From NCBI GenBank assembly GCA_013694845.1, contig JACDBQ010000793.1, forward strand, positions 1 through 5,978: a stretch of DNA of 5,978 bases. The letters are read 5' to 3'. Positions within the stretch are counted from its first letter, which is position 1. Each line of letters starts with the position of its first letter. The stretch comes from Acidobacteriota bacterium (lineage in GTDB: Bacteria; Acidobacteriota; Vicinamibacteria; Vicinamibacterales; 2-12-FULL-66-21). The notes beneath the pieces are model-generated. The model was not told where the DNA came from and searched no databases. It worked only from the letters and a program-made list of their open reading frames with translations. Both the position numbers and the translations under genes were made by a program. Below are positions 1-5,907 of this stretch, one piece after another.

Positions 1-846
1 GTGCTGGACATCGAGATCTCGAGCGGGCGCGGATTCACGCCGGCGGAACGGACGGCGAACTCGGCGGTCGCGGTGGTATCCGAAACCGTCGCGCGCCAGC
101 TCTGGCCGAATGACGACGCCGTCGGCCAGGTGCTGGACCTCGAGGCGGATCCGAACTCCGAAACGCGCCGCGCGGATGAGCCGCCACTGCCCTCGCGCAC
201 CTTTACCGTCGTCGGCATCGTCCGCGACGTGGCGGGGTTCCGGCTCGCTGAGTTCAAAGAGGCGGGCGTCTACGTGCCGACCAGCGCCGCGACTGCAGAG
301 ACGTCGCTGACCGTGCGCGTCCACGGCGATCCCGAGCAGGCGCGCCGTGCGCTGCTCGCACGCCTCACGACCGTGGATCCCAACATGGGTCAGATCATCA
401 CGATGCAGACGCTGGCCAGGATGGAGCGGTATCTCCTGCAGATCGGCTTCTGGCTGACGTTAGTGCTCGGCGGGCTGGCGCTTGTTCTGACGTTGTCCGG
501 CCTGTTCAGCGTCCTCTCCTACCTTGTCGAGCAGCGCACGAAGGAGATTGGGGTGCGCATGGCGCTCGGGGCAACCACCTGAGACGTCGGACGGCTGGTG
601 CTGTCGGAATCCGTCCGCCCTGTCGGCTTCGGCCTCATCGCCGGCGGCGGCCTGGCCGGGGGGCTGGGGATCGTGCTGATGTCGACGACTGCCGCCTCGC
701 AGATCGGCCGCGTCGTCCACGTCTTCGATCCCGTGGCGTACGCCACCAGCCTGCTCTGCATCGTCACGGCGTGCGCGTTTGCCGCGGTGGTCCCTGCGCT
801 GCGTGCGGCGCGCATCGATCCGATCGCGACGCTGAGGCAGGATTGA
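1..846 (+). pseudogene. MacB/FtsX-family ABC transporter permease, C-terminal part, interrupted by an in-frame TGA
   Basis: The reading frame enters from upstream, so the GTG at base 1 is probably not the true start. Residues 1-140 match the end of a MacB-type periplasmic domain: a GRGFTPAE segment, then VVSETVARQLWP, then FTVVGIVRDV at 68-77. The FtsX membrane domain follows. It has a hydrophobic helix at about 150-176, the conserved EQRTKEIGVRMALGA segment at 178-191, further hydrophobic stretches at about 207-227 and 244-264, and the typical family ending PALRAARIDPIATLRQD before TGA at 844-846. A TGA at 580-582 (codon 194) splits the frame exactly where relatives usually carry an Arg before Asp-Val. 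The same frame then resumes with DVGRLVLSESVRP and stays open for 87 codons. A CGA-to-TGA transition explains this most simply. Such permeases move macrolides, lipids or peptides across the envelope with a separate ATPase. The acidobacterial ADOP subgroup is a likely home, but this is inferred. It is either a recent pseudogene or a sequence error. Confidence 0.8.
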
Positions 847-925
847 GTACCGCGATCGCGCGTAGAGTGCGCTGAAGCGGGTGCCCACCACGGGTTAGTT
901 GTCCTCCGACGTTCGCAGAAGCCGA

Positions 926-1465
926 TCACATCGCCCCGAGGCGGATTCCGACTATCGCGTTCACCCGGACGTGAAGCTCCCAACCGATCCGCGCTTCCGC
1001 GCCAAGGATCATGCGCGTCCCGACGTGGGCCCTGACGCCCCCACCTGCCGTGAACGCCCCTTCGCTCGACGTGAAATCGGCGGTGCCCGGAAATTCCTCG
1101 CGCGTTCGGAACAGTCCAGCACCCACGACGACGAACGGTGTGACGGGGCGTGGCTGACCGTTGACCGGACCGAGGAAGTCGAAGGTGAGGTTGCCGGTGA
1201 GCATCAGATGAGCGTGATCATCGCCACGGACGTATGCGACCTCGGGGCCCACGCTGAGTCGCGGCGACACGTAGAATCGCGCGGTGCCCCCGACCAAGCC
1301 TTCTTTGACGGTGATCCCGTCGTCCGGGAAGAGGAGCGCACCGGCCGCGAGCTCGGCGACGGGCGCGGGGCGTTCCTGCGCTGACGCAGGGCGCGCGAGC
1401 AAGCCGGCGCAGGATATCGCCGTGACTCCGAAAGCAATCAGGTAACGCCGGTTGATCGAGCTCAT
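926..1465 (-). CDS. Small exported outer-membrane beta-barrel-like protein
   Basis: The protein has 179 residues. Residues 1-29 form a signal peptide: Arg6-Arg7, then a hydrophobic core from about 8 to 24, ending PASA before Gln30-Glu31. The mature part alternates short polar and hydrophobic stretches and is rich in Gly, as in 8-stranded porin-like barrels. Examples are TARFYVSPRLSVGPEVAYVRG, LTGNLTFDF, TPFVVVGAGLF, the Gly-rich AFTAGGGVRAHVGTRM, and the closing strands LGAEARIGWELHVRVNAIVGIRLG. The ATG is supported by AGGTGGGG six to thirteen bases upstream. The gene converges with the permease tail, 79 bases away, and lies 106 bases downstream of the ACT-domain gene on the same strand; I see no convincing promoter in that gap. 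The specific function is unknown. It lacks the classic C-terminal Phe of many barrels, and Cys19 in AISC is only a weak lipobox candidate. The opposite-strand frames here have no recognisable domains. Confidence 0.72.
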   Translation of the reverse strand: MSSINRRYLIAFGVTAISCAGLLARPASAQERPAPVAELAAGALLFPDDGITVKEGLVGGTARFYVSPRLSVGPEVAYVRGDDHAHLMLTGNLTFDFLGPVNGQPRPVTPFVVVGAGLFRTREEFPGTADFTSSEGAFTAGGGVRAHVGTRMILGAEARIGWELHVRVNAIVGIRLGAM

Positions 1466-1571
1466 GTATCCCCCACCTGTGCATCGGTCGACACTGCGCC
1501 GGCACGGCTACAAGGGAATGCGTGAACGCCCGGCGAAACGGCTCATGCGATCGGGCGCGGGAGACGGCCCG

Positions 1572-1985
1572 TCAGCCTTGCCCGTCGTGCCTGGCTCCAG
1601 AGCCAGCTGTCCACGCCGCGGCGACCGCGCGCGCACGCTCCAGGTCGTCGACGACCAGGATCAGCTGGTGATCGTGATCGCTGTACTGCACCTCGATGTT
1701 CACGCCAGCGTCCGCCATGCGGCGTGCGATCTTGCCCAGTTGCCCCGGCTCCGACTGCCTCAACCTCACGATCACGACTTCGCGCTCGGCGAGGACACGA
1801 AATCCAGCTTCCGCGAGCACCCGTGCCGTTGGTGCGTCGGCTGCGAACAGAAAGTGCGCGACCGCGGCTTCATCGAAGGCGAAGACTCCCCCGCCTTCGA
1901 CGCTGATGCCTGCGCGCCCCAGCGTCTCACCAAGATCGGCAAGTGCGCCAGGACGATGATCGAGAGCGATAGCGACATCTTTCAT
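1572..1985 (-). CDS. Tandem ACT-domain amino-acid-binding protein
   Basis: This is a 137-residue cytoplasmic protein made of two ACT domains and little else. Domain 1 (about 1-66) opens with KDVAIALDHRPGALADLGETL, which has the ligand-loop RPG at 11-13, and continues through the strand GISVEGGGVFAF and AVAHFLFA. Domain 2 (about 67-125) has REVVIVRLRQSEPGQLGKIA, with EPG at 79-81, then VNIEVQYSDHDHQLILVVDDLERA. ACT domains bind small ligands, usually amino acids, at the interface between domains and act as allosteric sensors. A stand-alone pair has no catalytic domain, so it is probably a regulator, but its ligand and partner cannot be read from the sequence. I chose the ATG at 1985 because GGAGTGG lies at 1991-1997 and the ACT fold begins immediately. 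The longer frame starting at 2027 adds 14 residues without a Shine-Dalgarno sequence or homology. The tail after about residue 127 (GSGARHDGQG) is polar and probably disordered. Confidence 0.85.
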   Translation of the reverse strand: MKDVAIALDHRPGALADLGETLGRAGISVEGGGVFAFDEAAVAHFLFAADAPTARVLAEAGFRVLAEREVVIVRLRQSEPGQLGKIARRMADAGVNIEVQYSDHDHQLILVVDDLERARAVAAAWTAGSGARHDGQG

Positions 1986-1990
1986 CGATT

Positions 1991-1997
1991 CCACTCC
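1991..1997 (-). promoter_or_regulatory. Ribosome binding site deciding the ACT gene start
   Basis: On the minus strand this reads GGAGTGG, with its GGAG core at 1997-1994 ending eight bases before the ATG at 1985-1983. The alternative upstream ATG at 2027-2025 has no purine-rich stretch ahead of it. The site therefore favours the shorter, 137-residue protein. Confidence 0.65.
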
Positions 1998-2040
1998 AGT
2001 TCGGGTGCAGAGGTGGGCGAAGTCCATGCGTGCCGAACGA

Positions 2041-2069
2041 CGTTAGCGTCGTCCGCTGGAGCCGGTCAA
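2041..2069 (-). promoter_or_regulatory. Putative sigma70-type promoter of the ACT-domain gene
   Basis: Read on the minus strand, TTGACC (2069-2064) matches the -35 consensus at five of six positions. It is followed by exactly 17 bases and TAACGT (2046-2041), a weaker -10 that matches TATAAT at T1, A2 and T6. Transcription would start near 2034, giving a leader of about 50 bases before the ATG at 1985. The -10 lies inside an inverted repeat, ACGACG-TTAG-CGTCGT (2037-2052), which may be an operator or coincidence. The -35 and the spacing are the strong part of the call. Confidence 0.5.
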
Positions 2070-2371
2070 GCGAGTCCGAAGAGCGGCCCCTCAGCGGCAT
2101 CATTCCATAACGGCGAACCCTGTGCGGCACCGAAAGGGCGCCGATGGCCACCACCTGCGGCGCTGTCGCGCCGTAAGATTCCGCGGGACGGCGGAGTGAT
2201 TCTGGCCGTCGGCGAGAGCCGGGAGGGATCGAAGCGATCATGCGCGAGGATCCGTTCGGCGCGCGAGGGCTGGCCGACGTGAGCATCCTCCAGTTCCGAG
2301 CGAGCCAACGTGCGGAGGATATACAGGTGCGAATCGACGGATGACGGGTATCGCCCGGACCGCCGGCACAG

Positions 2372-2749
2372 TTACTCCTTGCGGCGAGACTTGCGCCCGC
2401 GGCGGGCTCCCTCCGCCGGCCGCTCCTCCCGTGTGACCTTGATCCGGGCGATGACATCTTCGTGCAGCACGCGCATCTGGCTGCCGAGGTCCTGCAGCTT
2501 CGTATCGACCGTGCCCAAGCCGTCGCGTATCTCCTGCCGGACAGCGGCGAACCCGTCGTTCATTTCCTGCCGGACGGCGGCGAACTCCTCGATCATTTCG
2601 CTTCGGACGGCAGAAAACTCACCGCGCACGTCGCTCCGAAACTGCAGAATCTGCGCTCCCAGTTCCTGCACCTGCCCGGGCACCCTCTCCAATTTCGTCA
2701 CGCGTCGCTCCAGGCGTTCTACTTTCGATTCAACACTTTCCGCGGCCAT
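2372..2749 (-). CDS. Small coiled-coil protein with 11-residue repeats, function unknown
   Basis: This is a 125-residue, highly charged protein with no signal peptide or membrane helix. Residues 6-22 (VESKVERLERRVTKLER) form a short heptad-type coiled coil, ended by Pro24. A long helix follows from about 27 to 108. Its centre is built of 11-residue units: GEFSAVRSEMI at 43-53, EEFAAVRQEMN at 54-64, DGFAAVRQEIR at 65-75 and the more divergent DGLGTVDTKLQ at 76-86. The end is a basic tail, RRGRKSRRKE. Such hendecad helices occur in DUF1640-like and apolipoprotein-like coiled coils, but I cannot assign a family. Oligomerisation or binding to a surface or nucleic acid through the tail is only inference. 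The ATG at 2749 is fixed by a perfect AAGGAGG seven bases upstream. The frame stays open much further 5' across the M16 gene, but that extension is antisense shadow. The gene is divergent from the M16 pair. Confidence 0.72.
   Translation of the reverse strand: MAAESVESKVERLERRVTKLERVPGQVQELGAQILQFRSDVRGEFSAVRSEMIEEFAAVRQEMNDGFAAVRQEIRDGLGTVDTKLQDLGSQMRVLHEDVIARIKVTREERPAEGARRGRKSRRKE
2528..2659 (-). repeat. Imperfect 33-base tandem repeat inside the coiled-coil gene
   Basis: Successive 33-base units at 2528-2560, 2561-2593 and 2594-2626 share the core (C/T)CGGAC(A/G)GC(G/A)G on the plus strand. A fourth, diverged unit follows at 2627-2659. The period equals 11 codons and matches the 11-residue repeats of the protein, so the array probably grew by duplication within the coding sequence. 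Units differ at several positions, so this is not a recent expansion. Confidence 0.65.
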
Positions 2750-2756
2750 CTCGCTC

Positions 2757-2763
2757 CCTCCTT
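2757..2763 (-). promoter_or_regulatory. Perfect Shine-Dalgarno sequence of the coiled-coil gene
   Basis: The minus strand reads AAGGAGG, an exact anti-16S match, ending seven bases before the ATG at 2749. It fixes the start in a reading frame that otherwise stays open for several hundred more bases upstream, and it shows the minus-strand reading is the real one here. Confidence 0.8.
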
Positions 2764-2865
2764 CGTTCGGCTCACGAACTGCTCGTAACCGTAGATCGTT
2801 CGAAGTTGAGCGAGAAACGTGCCTTCGACTGCGTTCGGGCCGTTCGACTCGGCCGCAGGTCGACG

Positions 2866-2893
2866 ACGATAGCATCGTCCGACGAATCTTCAG
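2866..2893 (-). promoter_or_regulatory. Possible promoter of the coiled-coil gene
   Basis: On the minus strand CTGAAG (2893-2888) is followed by 16 bases and TATCGT (2871-2866). A TG one base ahead of the hexamer makes it an extended -10 (TGCTATCGT). The -35 is poor. The -10 lies within a perfect inverted repeat, GACGAT-AGC-ATCGTC (2865-2879). A start near 2859 would leave a leader of about 110 bases before the ATG at 2749. Confidence 0.35.
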
Positions 2894-2958
2894 CGGCTCT
2901 TTTCGGGCTGTCGGCGTGCACGAATGATCCTCCGGACACCCTGCGGCGCGCCCTCCGA

Positions 2959-2964
2959 TATACT
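2959..2964 (+). promoter_or_regulatory. Possible -10 box for the M16 peptidase operon
   Basis: TATACT, preceded by GA, matches the TATAAT consensus at five of six positions. It is the most AT-rich hexamer in the 282-base divergent region. No good -35 lies 16-19 bases upstream; the nearest partial match, CGGACA at 2933-2938, is 20 bases away. Transcription would start around 2971, giving a leader of about 60 bases before the ATG at 3032. Confidence 0.4.
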
Positions 2965-2996
2965 CACCCGGCGTGCATCCTGGCGGGGACGACCCC

Positions 2997-3034
2997 GGAG
3001 GGATCACGTGCCACAACCTTCTGGAGGACACATG
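2997..3034 (+). promoter_or_regulatory. Two alternative start sites, each with a Shine-Dalgarno sequence, for the first M16 gene
   Basis: GGAGG at 2997-3001 is six bases ahead of GTG 3008-3010. A second GGAGG at 3023-3027 is four bases ahead of ATG 3032-3034. Both starts are in the same frame, eight codons apart, and no stop lies between them. The ATG gives a textbook signal peptide with a short basic N-region; the GTG adds VPQPSGGH (initiator Met in the product). I annotate the ATG. Confidence 0.5.
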
Positions 3035-4393
3035 AAAGCCCCTGCCCGCCGGCTGGTCACGGCCGGCCTCACCACTGTTTTCGGGGTCGCGGCGGCGCTC
3101 GGCCTCGCGGCACAGTCGGTCCCGAAGATCGCGTTCACCGACACCAAGCTGAAGAACGATCTGCGGGTGATCATCTCGGAAGATCGCACGGCGCCGGTCT
3201 TTGCCATCGCCGTGAACTACAACGTCGGCTCGCGCGACGAACGCAAGGGGCGAACCGGGTTCGCTCACCTCTTCGAGCACATGATGTTCAAGGGGTCCGA
3301 GAACGTCGGGCCTGGGGAACATCCCTACCTGATGTTCATGTACGGCGGCAATATGAACGGCACGACCGACAAGGACCGGACCCTCTACTACGAGGCGATG
3401 CCGTCCAATCAGGTGGACCTTGCGCTCTTTCTCGAAGCCGACCGGATGCGGTCGCTGGCGATCACCAAGGACAACCTCGACAACCAGCGCAACGCCGTGC
3501 AGGAGGAGCGCCGGCTCGGCGTCGACAACCAGCCGTACGGCAAGACCTTCGAGACGATCGACGAGCTCGCCTACGACAATTTCGCCTACAAGCACAGCGT
3601 GATCGGGTCCATGGCCGACCTCGGAGCCGCGACCGTGGACGATGTCGCGTCGTTCTTCAAGACGTATTACGCACCCAACAACGCCGTGATTGCGATCGTG
3701 GGGGACGTGGACGCGAAGGCAACGCTCGAGAAGGTGCGGAAGTACTTCGAGCAGATCCCATCGCAGCCTGCGCCGCCTCCGGTCGACATGACCGAACCGG
3801 CACAGACCGCCGAGCGGCGCACGACGATCGATGATGCGCTTGCGCGGCTGCCTCGCCTCGACATGGCCTACAAGATTCCACCCGCGAATTCCGCGGATAG
3901 CGACGCGCTGTCGGTCCTCTCGACGATCCTTTCAGGCGGGCGCAGCTCCCGGCTCTACGAGAGCATCGTGCGGCAGAAGCAGCTGTCGAGCGGCGTCAGC
4001 GCCGGCGCGGTCCAGGGCAGAGGGCCCGGCCTGTTCCGGTTCACCGGCACGCCGCTGCCGGGCAAGACGCCCGCGGAGCTGGAAGCGGCCATCGACGAAG
4101 AGATCGGGAAGATCCAGTCGACGCCGATCGCCGACTGGGAGCTGCAGAAGGCGCGCAACTCGGCGCGGGCGGGCTTCATCGGCGGGCTCCGCAGCACGCT
4201 GAACCGCGCGATCGAACTCTCGGAGAATGCGACCGCATTCAATGATCCCGGCCGCATCAACACGCGGGCGGACCAGATCGCGAAGGTCACGGCCGCCGAC
4301 GTGCAGCGGGTGGCGAAACAATATCTCGTCCAGACGAACCGCACCGTCGTGGTGACGACGGCGAAGGCCGCGGCTCCGAAAGGGGTGCAGTAA
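3032..4393 (+). CDS. Exported M16 (pitrilysin-like) zinc metallopeptidase, catalytic subunit
   Basis: The protein has 453 residues, the usual size for a bacterial M16B subunit. Residues 1-28 form a signal peptide (KAPARR, then a hydrophobic core ending GLAA), so it should act in the periplasm or at the cell surface. The N-terminal M16 domain (about 33-245) carries the inverted zinc motif HLFEH, with His79 and His83 as ligands and Glu82 as the general base. The third ligand is Glu158 or Glu159 in AVQEERR. The C-terminal M16 domain (about 250-435) starts near LPRLDMAYKIPP and contains ILSGGRSSRLYESIVRQKQL. Arg314 is in place for the substrate-binding R/Y pair, but the position seven residues later is Gly321, not Tyr. 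The active site is thus incomplete alone, and the partner encoded next supplies the missing part. The family cleaves peptides and unfolded polypeptides in an enclosed chamber; the substrate here is unknown. I prefer the ATG at 3032, preceded by TGGAGG four bases away, but an in-frame GTG at 3008 is also possible. Confidence 0.93.
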   Translation: MKAPARRLVTAGLTTVFGVAAALGLAAQSVPKIAFTDTKLKNDLRVIISEDRTAPVFAIAVNYNVGSRDERKGRTGFAHLFEHMMFKGSENVGPGEHPYLMFMYGGNMNGTTDKDRTLYYEAMPSNQVDLALFLEADRMRSLAITKDNLDNQRNAVQEERRLGVDNQPYGKTFETIDELAYDNFAYKHSVIGSMADLGAATVDDVASFFKTYYAPNNAVIAIVGDVDAKATLEKVRKYFEQIPSQPAPPPVDMTEPAQTAERRTTIDDALARLPRLDMAYKIPPANSADSDALSVLSTILSGGRSSRLYESIVRQKQLSSGVSAGAVQGRGPGLFRFTGTPLPGKTPAELEAAIDEEIGKIQSTPIADWELQKARNSARAGFIGGLRSTLNRAIELSENATAFNDPGRINTRADQIAKVTAADVQRVAKQYLVQTNRTVVVTTAKAAAPKGVQ

Positions 4394-4395
4394 TG
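4379..4395 (+). promoter_or_regulatory. Coupled start of the second M16 gene
   Basis: The stop TAA (4391-4393) of the first M16 gene shares its last A with the ATG (4393-4395) of the second. AAAGGGG at 4379-4385, inside the end of the first gene, is seven bases ahead of that ATG. The arrangement suggests translational coupling and near-equal synthesis of the two proteins, as suits a heterodimer. Confidence 0.7.
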
Positions 4396-5907
4396 AATCC
4401 GCGACGATCGATCGCTGGCGTTCTGCCGGTGCTACTGACTGCGACAATGGCGGCTTCCGCCTTCGCCGGGGCTTCGGCGGACAAGCCGGCGGACGAGCAG
4501 GCGCCCGGACAGGGAGGGCCCACGACATCCGGCATGGTCCTGAAGGGCAAGGCGCCAATCTCCAGTGAGATCCTCAAGGTCAAGCTGCCGAAGCCGCAGA
4601 CCGCTACCCTGCCGAACGGTCTTCAGGTCATGGTGCTCGAAGACCGAAGCCTGCCGCAGATCAGCTTTCAGCTGATCATCCCTGGAGCCGGCGGCTATTA
4701 CGACCCGGGGGACCAGATCGGCGTCGCGCAGTACACCGCGCAGATGATCCGCGAGGGCACGAAGACCCGGAACACGCTGCAGATGGCGCAAGAGCTCGAG
4801 ACGGTGGCGGCGAACGTGTCGGTGGGATCCGGATTAGCCAGCCAGACCGCGACCGTTTCTGGCGGCGGGCTCACGGAGAATTTCGACAAGGTCTTCGACA
4901 TCGCCGTTGACGTCCTGATGAATCCGACGTTCCCGGCGGAGGAATGGGAGCGCGCCAAGGCTCGCGCGAAGAGCGGGCTCGTGCAGCAGCGCACCAACCC
5001 CGGTTTCCTCTCGACCGAACGCTACAACCGGATCCTCTACGGGGACCATCCGGCTGGACGAGTGACCGTGACCGCGCCAGGGCTCGACGCGATCACCAGG
5101 GACGCGATGGTGGAGTTCCACCGCACGCGCTACGTTCCGGATCACGCGCTCATCGCGTTCGCCGGCGACATCTCGCTGGCCGACGCGCGAAAGAAGGTGG
5201 AGGCGGGTCTCGGGGCGTGGAAAAAGGCTGGCGTGCCGAAGCCGGCGATCACGGAGCCCACGGCCCCTGGCGCGCCGAAGGTGACGCTGATCGCTCGTCC
5301 CGGCTCGGTCCAGACGCTGCTGCGGGTTGGCGGCCCGGCGATGACCCGCATGGATCCCGATTTCGAGGAGCTCACTGTCGCGAACCGCGTGCTCGGCGGC
5401 ACGATGGGCCGGCTGTTCCGGCATCTTCGCGAAGAGAAGGGATACACCTACGGGATCGGCAGCAGCTTTTCGTCGCTCCAGTATCGCGGTGACTGGTCGG
5501 CGTCGACGTCCGTCAGGACCGCCGTGACCGAAGCGGCGCTGACCGACCTGCTCGCCGAAATCGCCGAGATGCGCGAGAAGCCGGTGCCGGCGAGCGAGTT
5601 CGAAGACGCCAAGCGCGCAATCCAGGCGTCGTTCGCGCTGTCGCTGGAGAGCCCGGCAGCCATCCTGAACTACTTCGTCCAGAGCTGGACCTACGGGCTG
5701 CCGGCCGACTACTGGGACACGTATCCCGCGACGATCGCAGCCGTCACCCCCGCGCAGGCGCAGGCGGCGGCACGCAAGTACTGGGATCCCACTCGCCTGC
5801 ACATCGTCGCGGTCGGCGACGCGCCGGCGATTGCGGAGGTGCTGGGGAAAAAGGGGACGCTGGAGATGTTCGATGCTGATGGCAAGCCGGTCCCGTCGGT
5901 GCGGTGA
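4393..5907 (+). CDS. Exported M16-family protein without zinc motif, partner subunit
   Basis: The protein has 504 residues. Residues 1-29 are a signal peptide (NPRR, a hydrophobic core, ending GASA), followed by a Pro/Gly-rich linker to about 60. The N-terminal M16 domain (about 68-275) begins TATLPNGLQVMVLEDRSLP. Where active enzymes have HxxEH it reads GVAQYTAQMIREGT, so the ligands and base become Gln113, Ala116 and Gln117. The region of the third Glu ligand reads LVQQR. It therefore should not bind zinc or cleave by itself. The C-terminal domain (about 290-480) retains RVLGGTMGRLFRHLREEKGYTYGIGSS, with Arg346 and Tyr353 at the R-x6-Y spacing that binds the substrate backbone in pitrilysins. 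The gene overlaps the stop of the catalytic subunit by one base. The likely role is to complete the catalytic chamber of its neighbour, as described for the SPH2681/SPH2682 M16B heterodimer of Sphingomonas sp. A1. Substrate and exact location are unknown. Confidence 0.92.
   Translation: MNPRRSIAGVLPVLLTATMAASAFAGASADKPADEQAPGQGGPTTSGMVLKGKAPISSEILKVKLPKPQTATLPNGLQVMVLEDRSLPQISFQLIIPGAGGYYDPGDQIGVAQYTAQMIREGTKTRNTLQMAQELETVAANVSVGSGLASQTATVSGGGLTENFDKVFDIAVDVLMNPTFPAEEWERAKARAKSGLVQQRTNPGFLSTERYNRILYGDHPAGRVTVTAPGLDAITRDAMVEFHRTRYVPDHALIAFAGDISLADARKKVEAGLGAWKKAGVPKPAITEPTAPGAPKVTLIARPGSVQTLLRVGGPAMTRMDPDFEELTVANRVLGGTMGRLFRHLREEKGYTYGIGSSFSSLQYRGDWSASTSVRTAVTEAALTDLLAEIAEMREKPVPASEFEDAKRAIQASFALSLESPAAILNYFVQSWTYGLPADYWDTYPATIAAVTPAQAQAAARKYWDPTRLHIVAVGDAPAIAEVLGKKGTLEMFDADGKPVPSVR

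Larger units (their letters stand above)
1986..2371. other. 386-base stretch without a supported gene
   Basis: This lies between the start of the ACT gene and the end of the coiled-coil gene, both on the minus strand. It holds the putative ACT promoter (2041-2069). It also holds a GC hairpin, CGGCGC-TGTC-GCGCCG (2158-2173), with no T-run on either side. A third element is a 7-base inverted repeat, ATCCTCC (2285-2291) and GGAGGAT (2314-2320), with 22 bases between the arms. Open frames cross the region on both strands, including an 80-codon minus-strand frame with a TTG start at 2308. None has a Shine-Dalgarno sequence, recognisable domain or natural-looking composition. I see no tRNA or transposon remnant. 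Confidence 0.55.

Noticed and set aside
1..582. Treating the permease as a complete 193-residue protein starting at GTG 1
   Set aside because: The frame begins mid-domain at the window edge and the family homology continues past the TGA, so it is a fragment at both ends.
851..860. Palindrome CGCGATCGCG after the permease stop
   Set aside because: It is a short self-complementary word with no loop or T-run and is common in GC-rich genomes.
899..1384. 161-residue plus-strand frame
   Set aside because: It is antisense to the barrel-like protein, which has a signal peptide and a ribosome binding site, whereas this frame has neither.
1552..1571. CGGGC/GCCCG inverted repeat just after the ACT stop as a terminator
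   Set aside because: The stem is only five pairs with a ten-base loop and no T-run, which is expected by chance at this GC.
2158..2173. CGGCGC-TGTC-GCGCCG hairpin as a terminator
   Set aside because: There is no T-run on either strand, and it lies about 200 bases past the end of the coiled-coil gene.
1452..2282. 276-residue plus-strand frame
   Set aside because: It is antisense to the ACT-domain gene across most of its length. It has no Shine-Dalgarno sequence and no domain.
2066..2308. 80-residue minus-strand frame in the gene-poor stretch
   Set aside because: It has a TTG start with CCTCC rather than a purine-rich site upstream, no domain and low-complexity composition. It also overlaps the -35 of the ACT promoter.
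2750..3595. 5' extension of the coiled-coil frame to 407 residues on the minus strand
   Set aside because: The extension runs antisense through the signal peptide and zinc domain of the M16 gene and has no domain of its own. A perfect AAGGAGG fixes the start at 2749.
2806..3834. 342-residue plus-strand frame overlapping the first M16 gene
   Set aside because: It is out of frame with the HLFEH-containing protein, and its composition (long Arg/Gln/Gly runs) is typical of a shifted frame.
4834..5802. 322-residue minus-strand frame opposite the second M16 gene
   Set aside because: It is antisense to a clear M16 protein and is Arg-rich with no recognisable motif, the usual artefact of high GC.
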